NCBI GenBank assembly: GCA_963702575.1
Contig: CAVPCU010000002.1
Span: forward strand, 62,001-126,000
DNA from: VRUE01 sp963702575
GTDB lineage: Bacteria > Actinomycetota > Thermoleophilia > Solirubrobacterales > 70-9
Length of the DNA stretch: 64,000 bases
Reading direction: 5' to 3'
The notes below the pieces were generated by a model, which was not told the origin of the DNA, did no database searches, and worked only from the letters and a program-made list of their open reading frames with translations. Below are positions 8,354 to 16,317 of the stretch, piece by piece. Position numbers and translations under genes: made by a program. The first letter of the stretch is position 1. Each line of letters starts with the position of its first letter.

Positions 8354-8794
8354 ATGGCGGCCTACTACCTGATCGCGGGAGTGGATCTCGACTGGGAGCT
8401 CGAACGCCTGCGGGCCCTGCCGGTCTTCGCCGACGGCCCGCTCGCGACGCGGAAGCCCGCGCTCAAGGTGCGGCGGGCCCGCCGGCGCCCGCACCGCCTC
8501 GGCTTCGCCGTCCCCGCCGAGTTCCGCCTCTCGGTCACCGCCTACCCCGGAATCCGGCCCGGCGACATCCTGGAGACGCTCCTGCACGAGCTGGTCCATC
8601 TCCACGTCGGCCGCTCCGCCGAGCCCCACGCCTGGCACGGTCGAACCTTCAAGCGAGCCCTCGCGACGGCGATGAGGGAGGCGTACGGACTCGCCATCGC
8701 CCCTCCGTCGAGCACCCGCCACGGCATCTACGCCGAAGCGATCGAGCAGGGCTCGGGTTCACGCTCACCTGGTGTTGCACTAGTGCTACACTAA
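8354..8794 (+). CDS. SprT-like zinc metalloprotease domain protein
   Basis: A 146-residue SprT-like protein. The zinc motif HELVH is in TLLHELVHLHVG at about residues 75-85, and a third ligand is likely in the following AWHGRTFKRAL segment. SprT/Spartan-type domains act on protein substrates, often linked to DNA. No DNA-binding or zinc-ribbon extension is present, so it is a minimal form. The last residues (SPGVALVLH) are encoded by DNA that also holds the VapBC promoter and operator, so the two features overlap. Confidence 0.75.
   Translation: MAAYYLIAGVDLDWELERLRALPVFADGPLATRKPALKVRRARRRPHRLGFAVPAEFRLSVTAYPGIRPGDILETLLHELVHLHVGRSAEPHAWHGRTFKRALATAMREAYGLAIAPPSSTRHGIYAEAIEQGSGSRSPGVALVLH
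8773..8792 (+). promoter_or_regulatory. VapBC promoter with palindromic operator, probably leaderless
   Basis: TGTTGCACTAGTGCTACA (8773-8790) is an imperfect 18-bp palindrome. It overlaps a -10 box TACACT (8787-8792), which lies 6 nt before the antitoxin ATG. Transcription would then start at or next to the ATG, giving a leaderless mRNA. An operator over the promoter fits the autorepression usual for VapBC. Confidence 0.6.
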
Positions 8795-8798
8795 CTCC

Positions 8799-9071
8799 AT
8801 GCCGACCAAACGCCGTCGACACGCGATCACCGAGACTCCACCGGTCCAGGCCGCGCTCGACGAGCTGCGCGGCGAGCTCGGCAGCGACCGCGTCGAGCTG
8901 GGGGAGCTGGTCGTGCTCGGGGCCGACGCCAAGCTGGCGGCGATACGCGCCGAGCGCGGGGGCCGAGCGGAGTTACGCCGGCGCCTGGCCGATCGCGTGC
9001 GCTCAGGCGCCGTGCCGGTGAGCCTCGAGGCCGCCGAGGAAGTTCGCGCCTCGGGCTGGGCGCGACGGTGA
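8799..9071 (+). CDS. VapB-like antitoxin
   Basis: A 90-residue highly charged protein upstream of, and overlapping by 4 nt, a PIN-domain toxin. The N terminus (MPTKRRRHAITETPPVQAALDELRGELG) resembles the antitoxins that pair with VapC in actinobacteria, with a basic start and a helical body. The C-terminal stretch (VPVSLEAAEEVRASGWARR) would wrap around the toxin. Its DNA-binding fold is not obvious. The assignment rests mainly on gene order and on the palindrome in its promoter. Confidence 0.7.
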   Translation: MPTKRRRHAITETPPVQAALDELRGELGSDRVELGELVVLGADAKLAAIRAERGGRAELRRRLADRVRSGAVPVSLEAAEEVRASGWARR

Positions 9072-9496
9072 GCGTCGAGCTCCTGCTCGACAACTCCGCC
9101 TGGGCCAGGCTGAGCGACGCTTCGCTTGCAGCCGACCGGGCGGATGAGATCGCCTCTTCTCTCGAAGCCGGCCGCATCGGGGTCTGCCTGCCGTTCCTGC
9201 TCGAGGCCGGCTACTCGGCGCGCAGCGCTGACGACCACGACGCTCTGATCGGAGAGCTGCTTGCGCTTCCGCAGATCCGGATCGACGAGGAGACCGAACG
9301 GCGCGCGATCGACGCCCAGCGCCAACTCGCCCGCGCCGGACACCACCGGCTGCCGCCCGTCGACCTGATCCTCGCCGCGATCGCCGACCGACATGGCATC
9401 GGTGTCCTGCACTACGACGCCGATTTCGACCTCCTCGGCATCAAGACCGACCTACGCTTCGACAGCGTCTGGTTGGCATCGCGCGGCAAGCTCTGA
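9068..9496 (+). CDS. vapC: VapC-type PIN-domain toxin
   Basis: A 142-residue PIN-domain ribonuclease that would cleave RNA when released from VapB. The four acidic positions of the family are visible: the first Asp in LLLDNSAWARL, the Glu in LLEAGYSA, the Asp in RLPPVDLILAAIADRHG, and the Asp in LHYDADFDLL. The length is normal for VapC. Its GTG start overlaps the antitoxin stop (GTGA), so expression is translationally coupled. Confidence 0.88.
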   Translation: MSVELLLDNSAWARLSDASLAADRADEIASSLEAGRIGVCLPFLLEAGYSARSADDHDALIGELLALPQIRIDEETERRAIDAQRQLARAGHHRLPPVDLILAAIADRHGIGVLHYDADFDLLGIKTDLRFDSVWLASRGKL

Positions 9497-9540
9497 TCCA
9501 GCGTGAACAACAGGGTCTTGGCCAGCTGGCCGTTTGCAAC

Positions 9541-10137
9541 TTATTGCGGTGGCATTTGCCGGGACCGAAGTGTCGCGAAGATCCACCCCGCGACGAAGAC
9601 GAACCCGGCCGAGATGCCGAAGACCCAGGTGAGATCACCGAAGACCGCGGCGATGCGCGGGGCCGGCTGGGTGAAGCTGCCGGTGAGGACGACCGCGAGG
9701 GCGGAGTTCTGAATCAGATCGGAGCCAGCGGCGAGCAAGCCAAAGACCGCGGCAAAGCGGGCGATCCGCGCGAGGCGCTTGGCCCCCGCCGCCGCGAGCC
9801 TGAGGGCAGCGAAGGCGCAGCCTGCGCAGAGCAGGAGGCCGTAGCTGATGAGGAAGGGAAGCTCGAGCGCGAGAAACCACCAGGCGGCGCGGCGGCCATC
9901 GTGACCGAGTTCGTTGTAGGCCAGTTCGGCCTTGGCTGAAGTCGCGGCGAACTGAAAGTCGTCTACCGAGACTCCATGTTCGGTCATCGACGTCGCCGCC
10001 GCTCCGATTGCCATCGAGGACAGAAGCACGATGATGCCGAGGGCGATCACGACGCCGACGTTTGTAAGCCAAGCCGGCGGCCAACGAGCTGTCTCCCCAG
10101 AGACAGGGGCAGTGACACTGGTGGACGGTGCAGCCAT
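9541..10137 (-). CDS. Membrane protein of unknown function, copy A of a duplicated gene
   Basis: A 198-residue protein with four or five hydrophobic helices: NVGVVIALGIIVLLSSMAIG, FLALELPFLISYGLLLCAGC, FAAVFGLLAAGSDLIQN and WVFGISAGFVFVAGW. The family is not recognised. The segment AGSDLIQNSALAVVL and the conserved acidic loop EHGVSVDDFQ are features to search with. Copy B at 40101-40697 is nearly identical along its whole length and has the same orientation. The ATG at 10137 is chosen because it is the start the two copies share, although copy A also has an upstream in-frame start at 10173. Confidence 0.7.
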   Translation of the reverse strand: MAAPSTSVTAPVSGETARWPPAWLTNVGVVIALGIIVLLSSMAIGAAATSMTEHGVSVDDFQFAATSAKAELAYNELGHDGRRAAWWFLALELPFLISYGLLLCAGCAFAALRLAAAGAKRLARIARFAAVFGLLAAGSDLIQNSALAVVLTGSFTQPAPRIAAVFGDLTWVFGISAGFVFVAGWIFATLRSRQMPPQ

Positions 10138-10173
10138 CGGCTGATCCGATGCTATGGCGGCGACCGGCGGCAT
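9541..10173 (-). repeat. Long direct repeat, copy A (about 0.63 kb)
   Basis: The whole membrane gene plus about 35 bp upstream recurs at about 40101-40733 in the same orientation, with few differences. The similarity stops soon after both gene ends, so the duplicated unit is the gene and its immediate leader. It is long enough for homologous recombination across the 30 kb between the copies. Confidence 0.85.
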
Positions 10174-10290
10174 CGACCCGGATTAAGCGGCGTGCGGGTC
10201 GTTGCCCGTAGGTGGGTGGGACAACGCCGGCCAAGCAGCTTTGGCCATGCGGCCATTGGCCCCGAGGCAGCTGGTGTCGAGAATGTCCGC

Positions 10291-10797
10291 ATGAGCAACG
10301 AAATCACGGTGCGAGACGCGGTTGCCAGCGATGCAGGTGGAATCTGCGCGATCTACAACCAGGCGATCGCGGAGCGCGGCTCCACGTTTGAGACAGCGCC
10401 CCGATCCGCTGCGGACTTCCACGCACGCGTGGAAGATGCGGGCTTCCCCTTTCTGGTCGGCGTCGCCGAGGAGCGCGTGCTCGGCTGGGCCGGACTCGCC
10501 TCCTACAGCTCGCGCAAGTGCTACGCCGGGATCGCCGAGGCAAGCGTCTATGTCGACGCCAGGGCGCGAGGGCGCGGGATAGGCACGGCCCTCGCCGAGG
10601 CGCTCGCGGCCGCGGCCGAAGACCGGGGCTTTCACAAGCTGGTTGGCAAGCTCTTCACCGACAACCTGGCGAGCATCCGCCTGGTCGAGCGCTGCGGCTT
10701 CGACTCCGTCGGGCTGCACCGTCGCCACGGCCGGCTCGACGGTGACTGGCGCGACGTACTGGTCGTCGAGCGATTGCTGACGCAGTCCCGCGCCTGA
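10291..10797 (+). CDS. GNAT acetyltransferase of the PAT/ArsN1 type
   Basis: A 168-residue N-acetyltransferase. The N terminus (DAGGICAIYNQAIAERGSTFET) matches the phosphinothricin/arsinothricin acetyltransferase group. The acetyl-CoA loop is in DARARGRGIGTALAEAL, preceded by the conserved beta strand EASVYVD. Later segments KLFTDNLASIRLVERCGFDSVGLHRRHGR are typical of the group, which acetylates amino-acid-like toxins. The ATG at 10291 is chosen over longer in-frame extensions because the fold begins at MSNEITVRDA. It lies next to no arsenic genes, so the natural substrate is open. Confidence 0.85.
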   Translation: MSNEITVRDAVASDAGGICAIYNQAIAERGSTFETAPRSAADFHARVEDAGFPFLVGVAEERVLGWAGLASYSSRKCYAGIAEASVYVDARARGRGIGTALAEALAAAAEDRGFHKLVGKLFTDNLASIRLVERCGFDSVGLHRRHGRLDGDWRDVLVVERLLTQSRA

Positions 10798-10828
10798 CTG
10801 GCCAAGCGCTGGCGCGCGTGCAGAAGAT

Positions 10829-10864
10829 GGAGCCAGGCGGATTCGCCGACCTCCTGGGTGCGAT
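10829..10864 (-). repeat. Degenerate tRNA-Ala 3' fragment (candidate attachment-site remnant)
   Basis: This matches the fragment at 23880-23921 in the same orientation but has lost about 5 nt in the T-loop (GGATTCGCCG instead of GGATTCGAACCGCCG). On the minus strand it reads as the anticodon-loop-to-3'-end part of a tRNA-Ala. No 5' half is present. The copy of the structured repeat that follows, about 80 nt downstream, is interrupted by the IS1595 element. Confidence 0.6.
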
Positions 10865-10956
10865 GCTCTGGGTAGGGATTCAGGGTTGGAAGGTATGAAT
10901 TAGCAGGGAATTCCTGCAAGCTTCACGGAGTCGCCGTCGGTGCGGATATGCGGCGA

Positions 10957-12051
10957 AGTGGGGTATCCATTTAACCGGAGCTAATCCGCAGCTCGCCACG
11001 GCCGACCGGCGGGCGGGCGCTCCAGGCTCGGAGGGCGACCGCGGCTGCTCGGCGGCCGGCGCGGCACAGCGCTCGGCCGCGGGTTGGCGATCAGCTCGCC
11101 GTAGCGCACCGGCCCGTGTGCGACGGCGAGCTCGAGCACGCGGTAGAAGACGAGCCCGCGGCTGCGCGAGCGCCGCCGGTTGAAGCGGAACGCGAACTCG
11201 TTCAAGTAGGCGGGCAGGTGCGCCTCCTCGACCGAGCCCTGGTGGGTGCCGAGCAGCCAGCGCTTGGCGAGCGAGGCGATCTTGTGCACGCCGGGCAGCA
11301 GCTCGTGGGCCCGCTCTCGCTGGGCGCCGGGCAGGCGCTCGTGGACGTAGAGCCCCTCGGTCGCCGGGCGGTAGGGCTGCCAGCCGTCGGTGATGACCGT
11401 CGCGCCGGGCTCGACGTTGTCGGTGAGGAACGCGCGAAGCGAGGCGGCCGAGGCGTCGCGCAGCGGCGTCAGGCGACAGCGGCCGAAGCCCTTGGGCTCG
11501 GTGCGTTCGATCGCGACTCCGACCAGCATCTTCTTCTCGCCCCGCGCCCTCCCGGCGAGCCCCGCCTCCTCGCCGCCAAAGGTGGTCTCGTCGACCTCGA
11601 CCGCGCCGTCGAGGTGCTCGCGGCCCGGGCGGATAAGCGCCGAGCGGACCCGGTGCAGCATCGCCCACGCCGTCTGGTAGGAGCCGATCTCCAGCTGGCG
11701 CTTCAGCGACAGCGCCGAGATCCCGTCCTTTTCGGAGGCGAACAGCCAGCAGGCGGCGAACCAGACGCTGAGCGGGGTGCGGGTGCGGTCGAAGATCGTC
11801 CCCGCCGTGACCGAGGTCCGGGCGGAGCAGGCCGCGCACTCAAAGCGACCGTCGGCGAGCCGCCAGCCGTCGCCGTTCCCACAGCGCGGGCAGAAGAACC
11901 CCTCTGGCCAGCGCAGCCACTCCAGGTAGTCGAGGCAGTCGGCGTCGGTCCGAAACCACGCCTGGCACTCGCCGAGGGAGCGCGGGTAGTGCTTTCCGGC
12001 TTGTGGATTGACGATTCACCGATTCTACTCCGGTTAAATGGATACCCCACC
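10957..12051 (-). mobile_element. IS1595-family insertion sequence with 8-bp target duplication
   Basis: The element is 1095 bp long. A perfect 21-bp inverted repeat is seen at 10960-10980 and 12028-12048 (core GGTATCCATTTAACC), extending with mismatches to 10957 and 12051. The 8-bp direct repeat TGCGGCGA flanks it at 10949-10956 and 12052-12059, the size expected for IS1595. It is inserted inside the GC-rich iteron of structured repeat copy 1. Confidence 0.9.
10981..12015 (-). CDS. IS1595-family transposase without a standard start codon
   Basis: The open frame encodes an N-terminal zinc ribbon (FFCPRCGNGDGW and FECAACSARTS), then a helical region (SVWFAACWLFASEKDGISALSLKRQL), then the ISXO2-like DDE domain. 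The catalytic acids are visible in AVEVDETTFGG, ATVITDGWQPY and the SVEEAHLPAYLNEF region. The frame is open from a TGA at 12016-12018, but no ATG, GTG or TTG lies upstream of the zinc ribbon. The first ATG (11661) would remove the zinc ribbon. Translation may start at an unusual ATC/ATT codon near 12015, or the start codon may have mutated and the gene may be dead. The 12015 end is therefore the frame limit, not a proven start. Confidence 0.75.
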   Translation of the reverse strand: MVNPQAGKHYPRSLGECQAWFRTDADCLDYLEWLRWPEGFFCPRCGNGDGWRLADGRFECAACSARTSVTAGTIFDRTRTPLSVWFAACWLFASEKDGISALSLKRQLEIGSYQTAWAMLHRVRSALIRPGREHLDGAVEVDETTFGGEEAGLAGRARGEKKMLVGVAIERTEPKGFGRCRLTPLRDASAASLRAFLTDNVEPGATVITDGWQPYRPATEGLYVHERLPGAQRERAHELLPGVHKIASLAKRWLLGTHQGSVEEAHLPAYLNEFAFRFNRRRSRSRGLVFYRVLELAVAHGPVRYGELIANPRPSAVPRRPPSSRGRPPSLERPPAGRPWRAAD

Positions 12052-12083
12052 TGCGGCGATTAGCGGGGATTGTCGGCGTTTCG

Positions 12084-12105
12084 GGCACTCCTGGCACCGA
12101 GTGCC
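12084..12105 (+). repeat. Structured repeat copy 1 (hairpin GGCACTC/GAGTGCC)
   Basis: A 7-bp perfect stem with loop CTGGCACC. Compared with copies 2 and 3 (CACTTC/GAAGTG), the stem bases differ but pairing is kept (CACTC/GAGTG). The upstream iteron (GCGGCGATTAGCGGGGATT) is split by the IS1595 insertion. It lies 52 nt before the AbiE antitoxin start. Confidence 0.55.
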
Positions 12106-12138
12106 TCGGGATCTACTACTCCGAGTGTCGCAGAAAGA

Positions 12139-12150
12139 TATAGCTATACT
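12139..12150 (+). promoter_or_regulatory. AbiE promoter with operator, probably leaderless
   Basis: The perfect palindrome TATAGCTATA (12139-12148) overlaps a -10 box TATACT (12145-12150). The antitoxin ATG follows 6 nt later, so the transcript probably starts at the ATG. AbiEi antitoxins repress their own promoter by binding inverted repeats, which fits this site. Confidence 0.6.
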
Positions 12151-12156
12151 TTAGTT

Positions 12157-12768
12157 ATGTCTGACAACCAAGCTCCGGATGCCGTCGCCCTGAACCAAGT
12201 TTCCTACGGGCAGGACGGCTACTTCACCTCCCGGCAGGCGCGCGAAGCCGGCTTCAGCCCGCAGCTGCTCGCCCATCATGTTCGCTCTGGGCGCTACGAG
12301 CACGTTCGCCGCGGCCTGTACCGGCTGTGCGGCTACCCGGGTTCGAGTCACGAGGAGGTACGAGCAAAGTGGCTCGCGGTCGGCGCGGAGCGAGCCGTCG
12401 TCTCCCACGAGAGCGCACTTGACCTTCACGACCTATCGGATGTCATACCGAACGCCGTCCACCTGCTGGTCGATCGCGACGATCGTGGGATCAGGCGGCT
12501 TCAGGGAGTAACCCTGCACACGACGACGAAGGCCCTTGAGCCGTCCGAAGTCGTGTCCCGCGAAGGCATCCGCGTCACCGACGCGGTGCGCTCAATCCTC
12601 GATGCGGCGGGCGCCGGAACGGCCCCCGAGCAGATCGAGATGGCCGTCCGCCAGGCGCTAGGCGAAGGCATTGCAACCCGCCGCTCGCTACTCGCCCGAG
12701 CCGATCAACGTGGTGGTCGTGTCGCCGAGCTCGTCCGCGGCGCAGTCGACCAAGATGGACAGTCGTGA
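12157..12768 (+). CDS. abiEi: AbiEi-type antitoxin (type IV toxin-antitoxin system)
   Basis: A 203-residue protein with an N-terminal winged helix (GYFTSRQAREAGFSPQLLAHHVRSGRYEHVRRGLYRL), which is the AbiEi_4-type DNA-binding domain, and a C-terminal domain (LHTTTKALEPSEVVSREGIRVTDAVRSILD) typical of the family. AbiEi represses its operon and counteracts the AbiEii nucleotidyltransferase without direct binding. The ATG at 12157 is chosen because of the -10 box just upstream and because homology starts after it, although the frame is open further upstream to 12070. Confidence 0.85.
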   Translation: MSDNQAPDAVALNQVSYGQDGYFTSRQAREAGFSPQLLAHHVRSGRYEHVRRGLYRLCGYPGSSHEEVRAKWLAVGAERAVVSHESALDLHDLSDVIPNAVHLLVDRDDRGIRRLQGVTLHTTTKALEPSEVVSREGIRVTDAVRSILDAAGAGTAPEQIEMAVRQALGEGIATRRSLLARADQRGGRVAELVRGAVDQDGQS

Positions 12769-13664
12769 AATACGAAACGCCAGAGGCATTCCGCACCGCA
12801 CTTGAGCAGCGCCTGAAGAATGAGGCCAAGGCAAGCGGCACGGCGCTGTTGCGCCTGCGCAAGCGCGTGGCCTTCGAGCGATTTCTCGCCAGACTCGCGG
12901 CGTCGGAGTCGGGCGGCTGGGTGCTCAAGGGAGCGTTCGCACTGGAGTTACGGCTCGGCCTTCGTACCCGAACGACGAAAGACATTGACCTCGGGCGAGC
13001 CGACGACGAGGAAGCCGCGACTGAGCACCTGAACGCAGCCATCGGCGTCGATCTCGGCGATTTCTTCTCCTTCGACGTTCGCCGTACCCCGGCGCTTGAC
13101 GCTGCCACCGGCTTCCGCGCCGTTCGCTACACCGTTCGTACCGACCTCGCCAGCCGCCGCTTCGAGCAATTCCCCGTCGACGTCGCCTTCAGCGAATCGT
13201 CGCCGATCCAAGTGGAGCCGTTTCTCACGGCGAACGCGCTGGAGTTCGCTGGCGTGGCAACGCCGCAGCTGCCGGTCGTTCCGCTTGAGCAGCACGTCGC
13301 CGAGAAGCTCCACGCCTACACCGGCTCATATGGACAGGGCAAGCGGGAAAGCGCCAGAGTCAAGGATCTGGTCGACCTCGTCCTGATCAGCGAGCTAGGC
13401 GAACTCGACGCCAAACGCCTCAGCCGCGCGCTTGCAACTACCTTCCAGCAGCGTGCCCGTCAGCCACTCCCAAAGGCGTTGCCACCGCCACCGTCTTCCT
13501 GGGCAATACCGTATGCGGAGACCCGCTCCCTCTCGAGCGGTCGACGAGGCCCGGTCCGGGTCAGATTAGGCTCGGCGCGGGTCCCGTCCGGCCCCCTGGA
13601 CGCCGCCCCGGTGCGCGAGTATGACGGTCATGGATCTCCGTGTACGCACCCGCGTGGGGTTTAG
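12765..13664 (+). CDS. abiEii: AbiEii-type nucleotidyltransferase toxin with an altered C terminus
   Basis: The toxin of the AbiE pair. The nucleotidyltransferase core is present: GWVLKGAFALELRLG at about residues 45-60 and the metal-binding TKDIDLG at about 70-76, followed by QFPVDVAFSE and VPLEQHVAEKLHAYTG with KDLVDLVL. The gene overlaps abiEi by 4 nt (GTGA). After about residue 250 (PPPPSSWAIPYA) the expected family ending disappears, and the frame continues with low-complexity residues into the start of the delta-60 gene. The native 3' end seems to have been lost near 13515 at a junction. Whether the toxin still works is unclear. Confidence 0.8.
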   Translation: MKYETPEAFRTALEQRLKNEAKASGTALLRLRKRVAFERFLARLAASESGGWVLKGAFALELRLGLRTRTTKDIDLGRADDEEAATEHLNAAIGVDLGDFFSFDVRRTPALDAATGFRAVRYTVRTDLASRRFEQFPVDVAFSESSPIQVEPFLTANALEFAGVATPQLPVVPLEQHVAEKLHAYTGSYGQGKRESARVKDLVDLVLISELGELDAKRLSRALATTFQQRARQPLPKALPPPPSSWAIPYAETRSLSSGRRGPVRVRLGSARVPSGPLDAAPVREYDGHGSPCTHPRGV

Positions 13665-16065
13665 GCGCTGCGCCATTCTCGGGCTCCTCAGCGCGCTGGC
13701 GGCGCTCACCGCGGCGGCGCCCGCCGTCGCCTCGGGGTCGAGGCTCGACGGGTCCTTCGGGCACGGCGGCCGCGCAGTCCCGACCTATGCCCCAGCCTTC
13801 TCGGCCGTGTCCCCTGAAGACACGGCAGTAGCTGTCGAAGCTGTCGACTCCAGCGGTCGCACCTTGAAAGTGAACGAATCGTCTTCGACAATCGAACGGT
13901 TCGATCCGGGTGGCGGCGTCGACAAGTCGTTCGGTTGCGCCGCCGGGAGTGGATCCTGCCGCAACTCGACCTTCTTCCATATCGAAGCGATCCTGCCGCT
14001 TGCCTCCGGGAAGATCGTCGTCGCCGGCTCGGTCCGGGGAAAAGAAGAAACGACGAAGGAAATCGCCCTGGCGCGCTATGAGGAATCGGGCCTGCTCGAC
14101 CCGAGCTTCGGCAAGGAAGGCGTCCTCGGCCTCCGCGAAGAACGCTCCGTCGCGGGTGAAGAACTGGTGGCCCTGAAGGTCGGCGCGGCAGACGACGTAC
14201 TCGTCGCGATCAACGACGAAAAGGGCAGGGAAGACGGCTCGCCGGTGAGGCGCGGAGGCTCGGTGGTGGTCGCGGTGGGAGGCGACGGAAACCTCGACGC
14301 GGCCTACGGCTCAGGCGGGACCCGGGCTTCCTCCGACTTCATTGGTGCGGTGGAAGGCCTGCCCGGCGGGGGTCTCCTCGTGACCGGAGAGCACTGGGTC
14401 GGCGACGTACTCGGCCCCTACCTGAAGGCGCGCTCGAGCGACGTCTACCTGACCCGCCTCAGCGCCGCGGGAACTCTCGAAGGGTCGTTCGGTGAAGGCG
14501 GGACAGCGGCCATCGACCTCGGCGGCATCGACATCGCGACCGCGGTCCTCCTACGCCGAAACGGCTCCATCCTGGTCGGCGGCGCGACCACCGCCGCCCA
14601 CCTCACCTGTCCTTACCCGCGGGAACGCTTCTGCGAAGAAACGCCGGCTCTGATCGGCTTCACGGCGGCCGGCTCCCCCGACCCCGGCTTCGGAAAAGGT
14701 GGCGTCCTGCGGCTCGACGCGCTCACCTTCGACGGCGCCCCGGTCAAGGCGATCGGCATCCGCGCCCTGCACGAGCTGCCCGACGGCACGGCGCTCGCCG
14801 AAGGGGCTACCTGGGCGACGAGGTTCTCCGCCCAGATCGGCGCGGACGGCGCCTTGGACCCTGGTTTCGGCGACGGCGGGATCCTCACCTTCACCCACAC
14901 CCATAGGAGCACCGCTCGGGTCCAGGCGATCGCCGCCGATGCCTCAAAACGAATCCTCGCCCTCGGTGAGACGAACGCCGGCGGCATCTACGAACGCGTT
15001 CCGGCCGTCTTTCGCTTCCTCCCGGACGGGAGCGTCGACCGCAGCTTCGCCGCTGGCCGCGGCTACGTGAAGATGCCGGGCCACACGGTCGGGTTCGCCG
15101 TCGACCCCGGTGGGGGCGCGCTCGTGCTCTCCGGCAAGTACTCGAAAAACGCGGTCACTCGGGTGACCTCGAGCGGCCAGTTGGACCCACGTTTCGGCGT
15201 CGAAGGGGTCGCACCGTTGCCCGACCACGGCTTCGTGAGCACCGAAGGCCGCAGGCAGAAAATCGAAGTTACTCCGCGGACGATCGCGGCGCTTCCTGAT
15301 GGGGGCGTCCTCGTTTCGGCTTGGGCGTCGGGCTTTCTCACCCTGTCGCGGATAGAGCTGATCCGGCTGACGAGCAGTGGCGCGCTCGACCGCTCTTTTG
15401 GCCACGGCGGAGTCGTCCTGATCGGGCTCGGCGTACATGGCAATTGCACCGCGCGCTCGATGGTCCTCGATGGCGACGGGCGCATCGTCCTCGGCGGTTC
15501 GATCCGTGCCGGCGACCGTGGGGCCGGAAAGGATCGGGCGGCGGTGATCAGGCTGCTGCCCGACGGGCGACTCGATCCGTCATTCGGCAAGGGTGGGTTG
15601 GCGACGGCGCCGCTCCCCGGCCAAGCCCTCGTGACCGCCGTTGGCGTCGGTCCGCGCGGCGAAATAGTCGCTGGCGGCCGGCGCATACGGAAGAAGAGAT
15701 ACAGCCCGCTCGTCCTGCGCTTCACGGCCAAGGGGCGCCTCGACCGGGGCTTCGGCAAGCGCGCTCACATGACCCTAGGCGTCGCTTCCGAAGCGGCCGA
15801 GTTCCCGGCCGCGATGCTCTTCGGGGCGGGTCGGATCGTGGAGTCGCCGCTCTATGGCCGATCGGTCGTGATTCTCTCCCGGGATGGGCGCTTCGCCGAA
15901 GCGCCGTCTTTCGGCAAGGCGCGCCGTCCGGCGACCTATGTCGGCGGGGTTGCCCTCCAACGCGACAAGCTCGTCGTCGCGACCCACACCGCCGGGGAAC
16001 CGACCTTCACCCTGCGGCGCCTGTCCGTCTTCCACAAACCGCCCCAGAAGGCCGGTCGGCCGTAA
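13621..16065 (+). CDS. Secreted delta-60 repeat protein
   Basis: An 814-residue exported protein. Residues about 15-38 form a signal peptide (AILGLLSALAALTAAAPAVASG). The rest holds about twelve delta-60 repeats, each marked by a short DxxFGxxG core: DGSFGHGG, DPSFGKEG, GSFGEGG, DPGFGKGG, DPGFGDGG, DPRFGVEG, DRSFGHGG, DPSFGKGG and DRGFGKRA. Each repeat carries a beta-strand pair of the kind ILVGG or IVVAG, so a propeller-like fold is likely. These proteins are frequent in Thermoleophilia. The role is unknown but extracellular. A second ATG at 13630 is possible. The 5' end overlaps the run-on end of the abiEii frame. Confidence 0.88.
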   Translation: MTVMDLRVRTRVGFRRCAILGLLSALAALTAAAPAVASGSRLDGSFGHGGRAVPTYAPAFSAVSPEDTAVAVEAVDSSGRTLKVNESSSTIERFDPGGGVDKSFGCAAGSGSCRNSTFFHIEAILPLASGKIVVAGSVRGKEETTKEIALARYEESGLLDPSFGKEGVLGLREERSVAGEELVALKVGAADDVLVAINDEKGREDGSPVRRGGSVVVAVGGDGNLDAAYGSGGTRASSDFIGAVEGLPGGGLLVTGEHWVGDVLGPYLKARSSDVYLTRLSAAGTLEGSFGEGGTAAIDLGGIDIATAVLLRRNGSILVGGATTAAHLTCPYPRERFCEETPALIGFTAAGSPDPGFGKGGVLRLDALTFDGAPVKAIGIRALHELPDGTALAEGATWATRFSAQIGADGALDPGFGDGGILTFTHTHRSTARVQAIAADASKRILALGETNAGGIYERVPAVFRFLPDGSVDRSFAAGRGYVKMPGHTVGFAVDPGGGALVLSGKYSKNAVTRVTSSGQLDPRFGVEGVAPLPDHGFVSTEGRRQKIEVTPRTIAALPDGGVLVSAWASGFLTLSRIELIRLTSSGALDRSFGHGGVVLIGLGVHGNCTARSMVLDGDGRIVLGGSIRAGDRGAGKDRAAVIRLLPDGRLDPSFGKGGLATAPLPGQALVTAVGVGPRGEIVAGGRRIRKKRYSPLVLRFTAKGRLDRGFGKRAHMTLGVASEAAEFPAAMLFGAGRIVESPLYGRSVVILSRDGRFAEAPSFGKARRPATYVGGVALQRDKLVVATHTAGEPTFTLRRLSVFHKPPQKAGRP

Positions 16066-16090
16066 CGGCTTGGGCTCCGCCGCAGTCGGG

Positions 16091-16107
16091 TCCCCGTCGG
16101 ACGGGGA
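16091..16107 (+). terminator. Hairpin after the delta-60 gene
   Basis: TCCCCG / CGGGGA stem of 6 bp with a 5-nt loop, 25 nt after the delta-60 stop codon. It has no T-run, which is common for high-GC actinobacteria. Confidence 0.4.
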
Positions 16108-16205
16108 GTCCGGCCGGTCGAGCCGAGATCGCGCTCGAAGCGGTCTTCCACCGAGAACGGTGATTTGCAGGGTTTTATCTCACAGGACCGCGCTGCCAGT
16201 TGCTG

Positions 16206-16290
16206 CCGAAGTGCGGGGATACGCGGGGATTAGCGGCGATTCGGGCACTTCCCGGCAAGAAGTGCCCGGTTTCGCCCGTCGTTTCCAACC
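16206..16290 (+). repeat. Structured repeat copy 2 (iteron plus hairpin, 85 bp)
   Basis: Over 85 bp it is nearly identical to copy 3 at 23998-24082. It consists of a GC-rich iteron (GCGGGGATACGCGGGGATTA then GCGGCGATT) and a 10-bp perfect stem (16242-16251 with 16259-16268, core GGGCACTTC/GAAGTGCCC, loop CCGGCAA), then GTTTCCAACC. A further shared stretch, GTGATTTGCAGGG, precedes it at about 16160. It ends 27 nt before the start of the antitoxin gene. Confidence 0.8.
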
Positions 16291-16303
16291 GCCGAAGCCA
16301 CGG

Positions 16304-16309
16304 TATCCT
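16304..16309 (+). promoter_or_regulatory. -10 box of the RelE/ParE-type module, probably leaderless
   Basis: TATCCT is 8 nt before the antitoxin ATG at 16318, so the mRNA would begin at or close to the start codon. No ribosome binding site is seen before that ATG. Confidence 0.4.
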
Positions 16310-16317
16310 CCTATGCG

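Noticed and set aside
16206..16290. The structured repeat as a simple terminator or TA operator.
   Set aside because: Copies occur before genes, after genes and next to a tRNA fragment, so neither role fits all positions.
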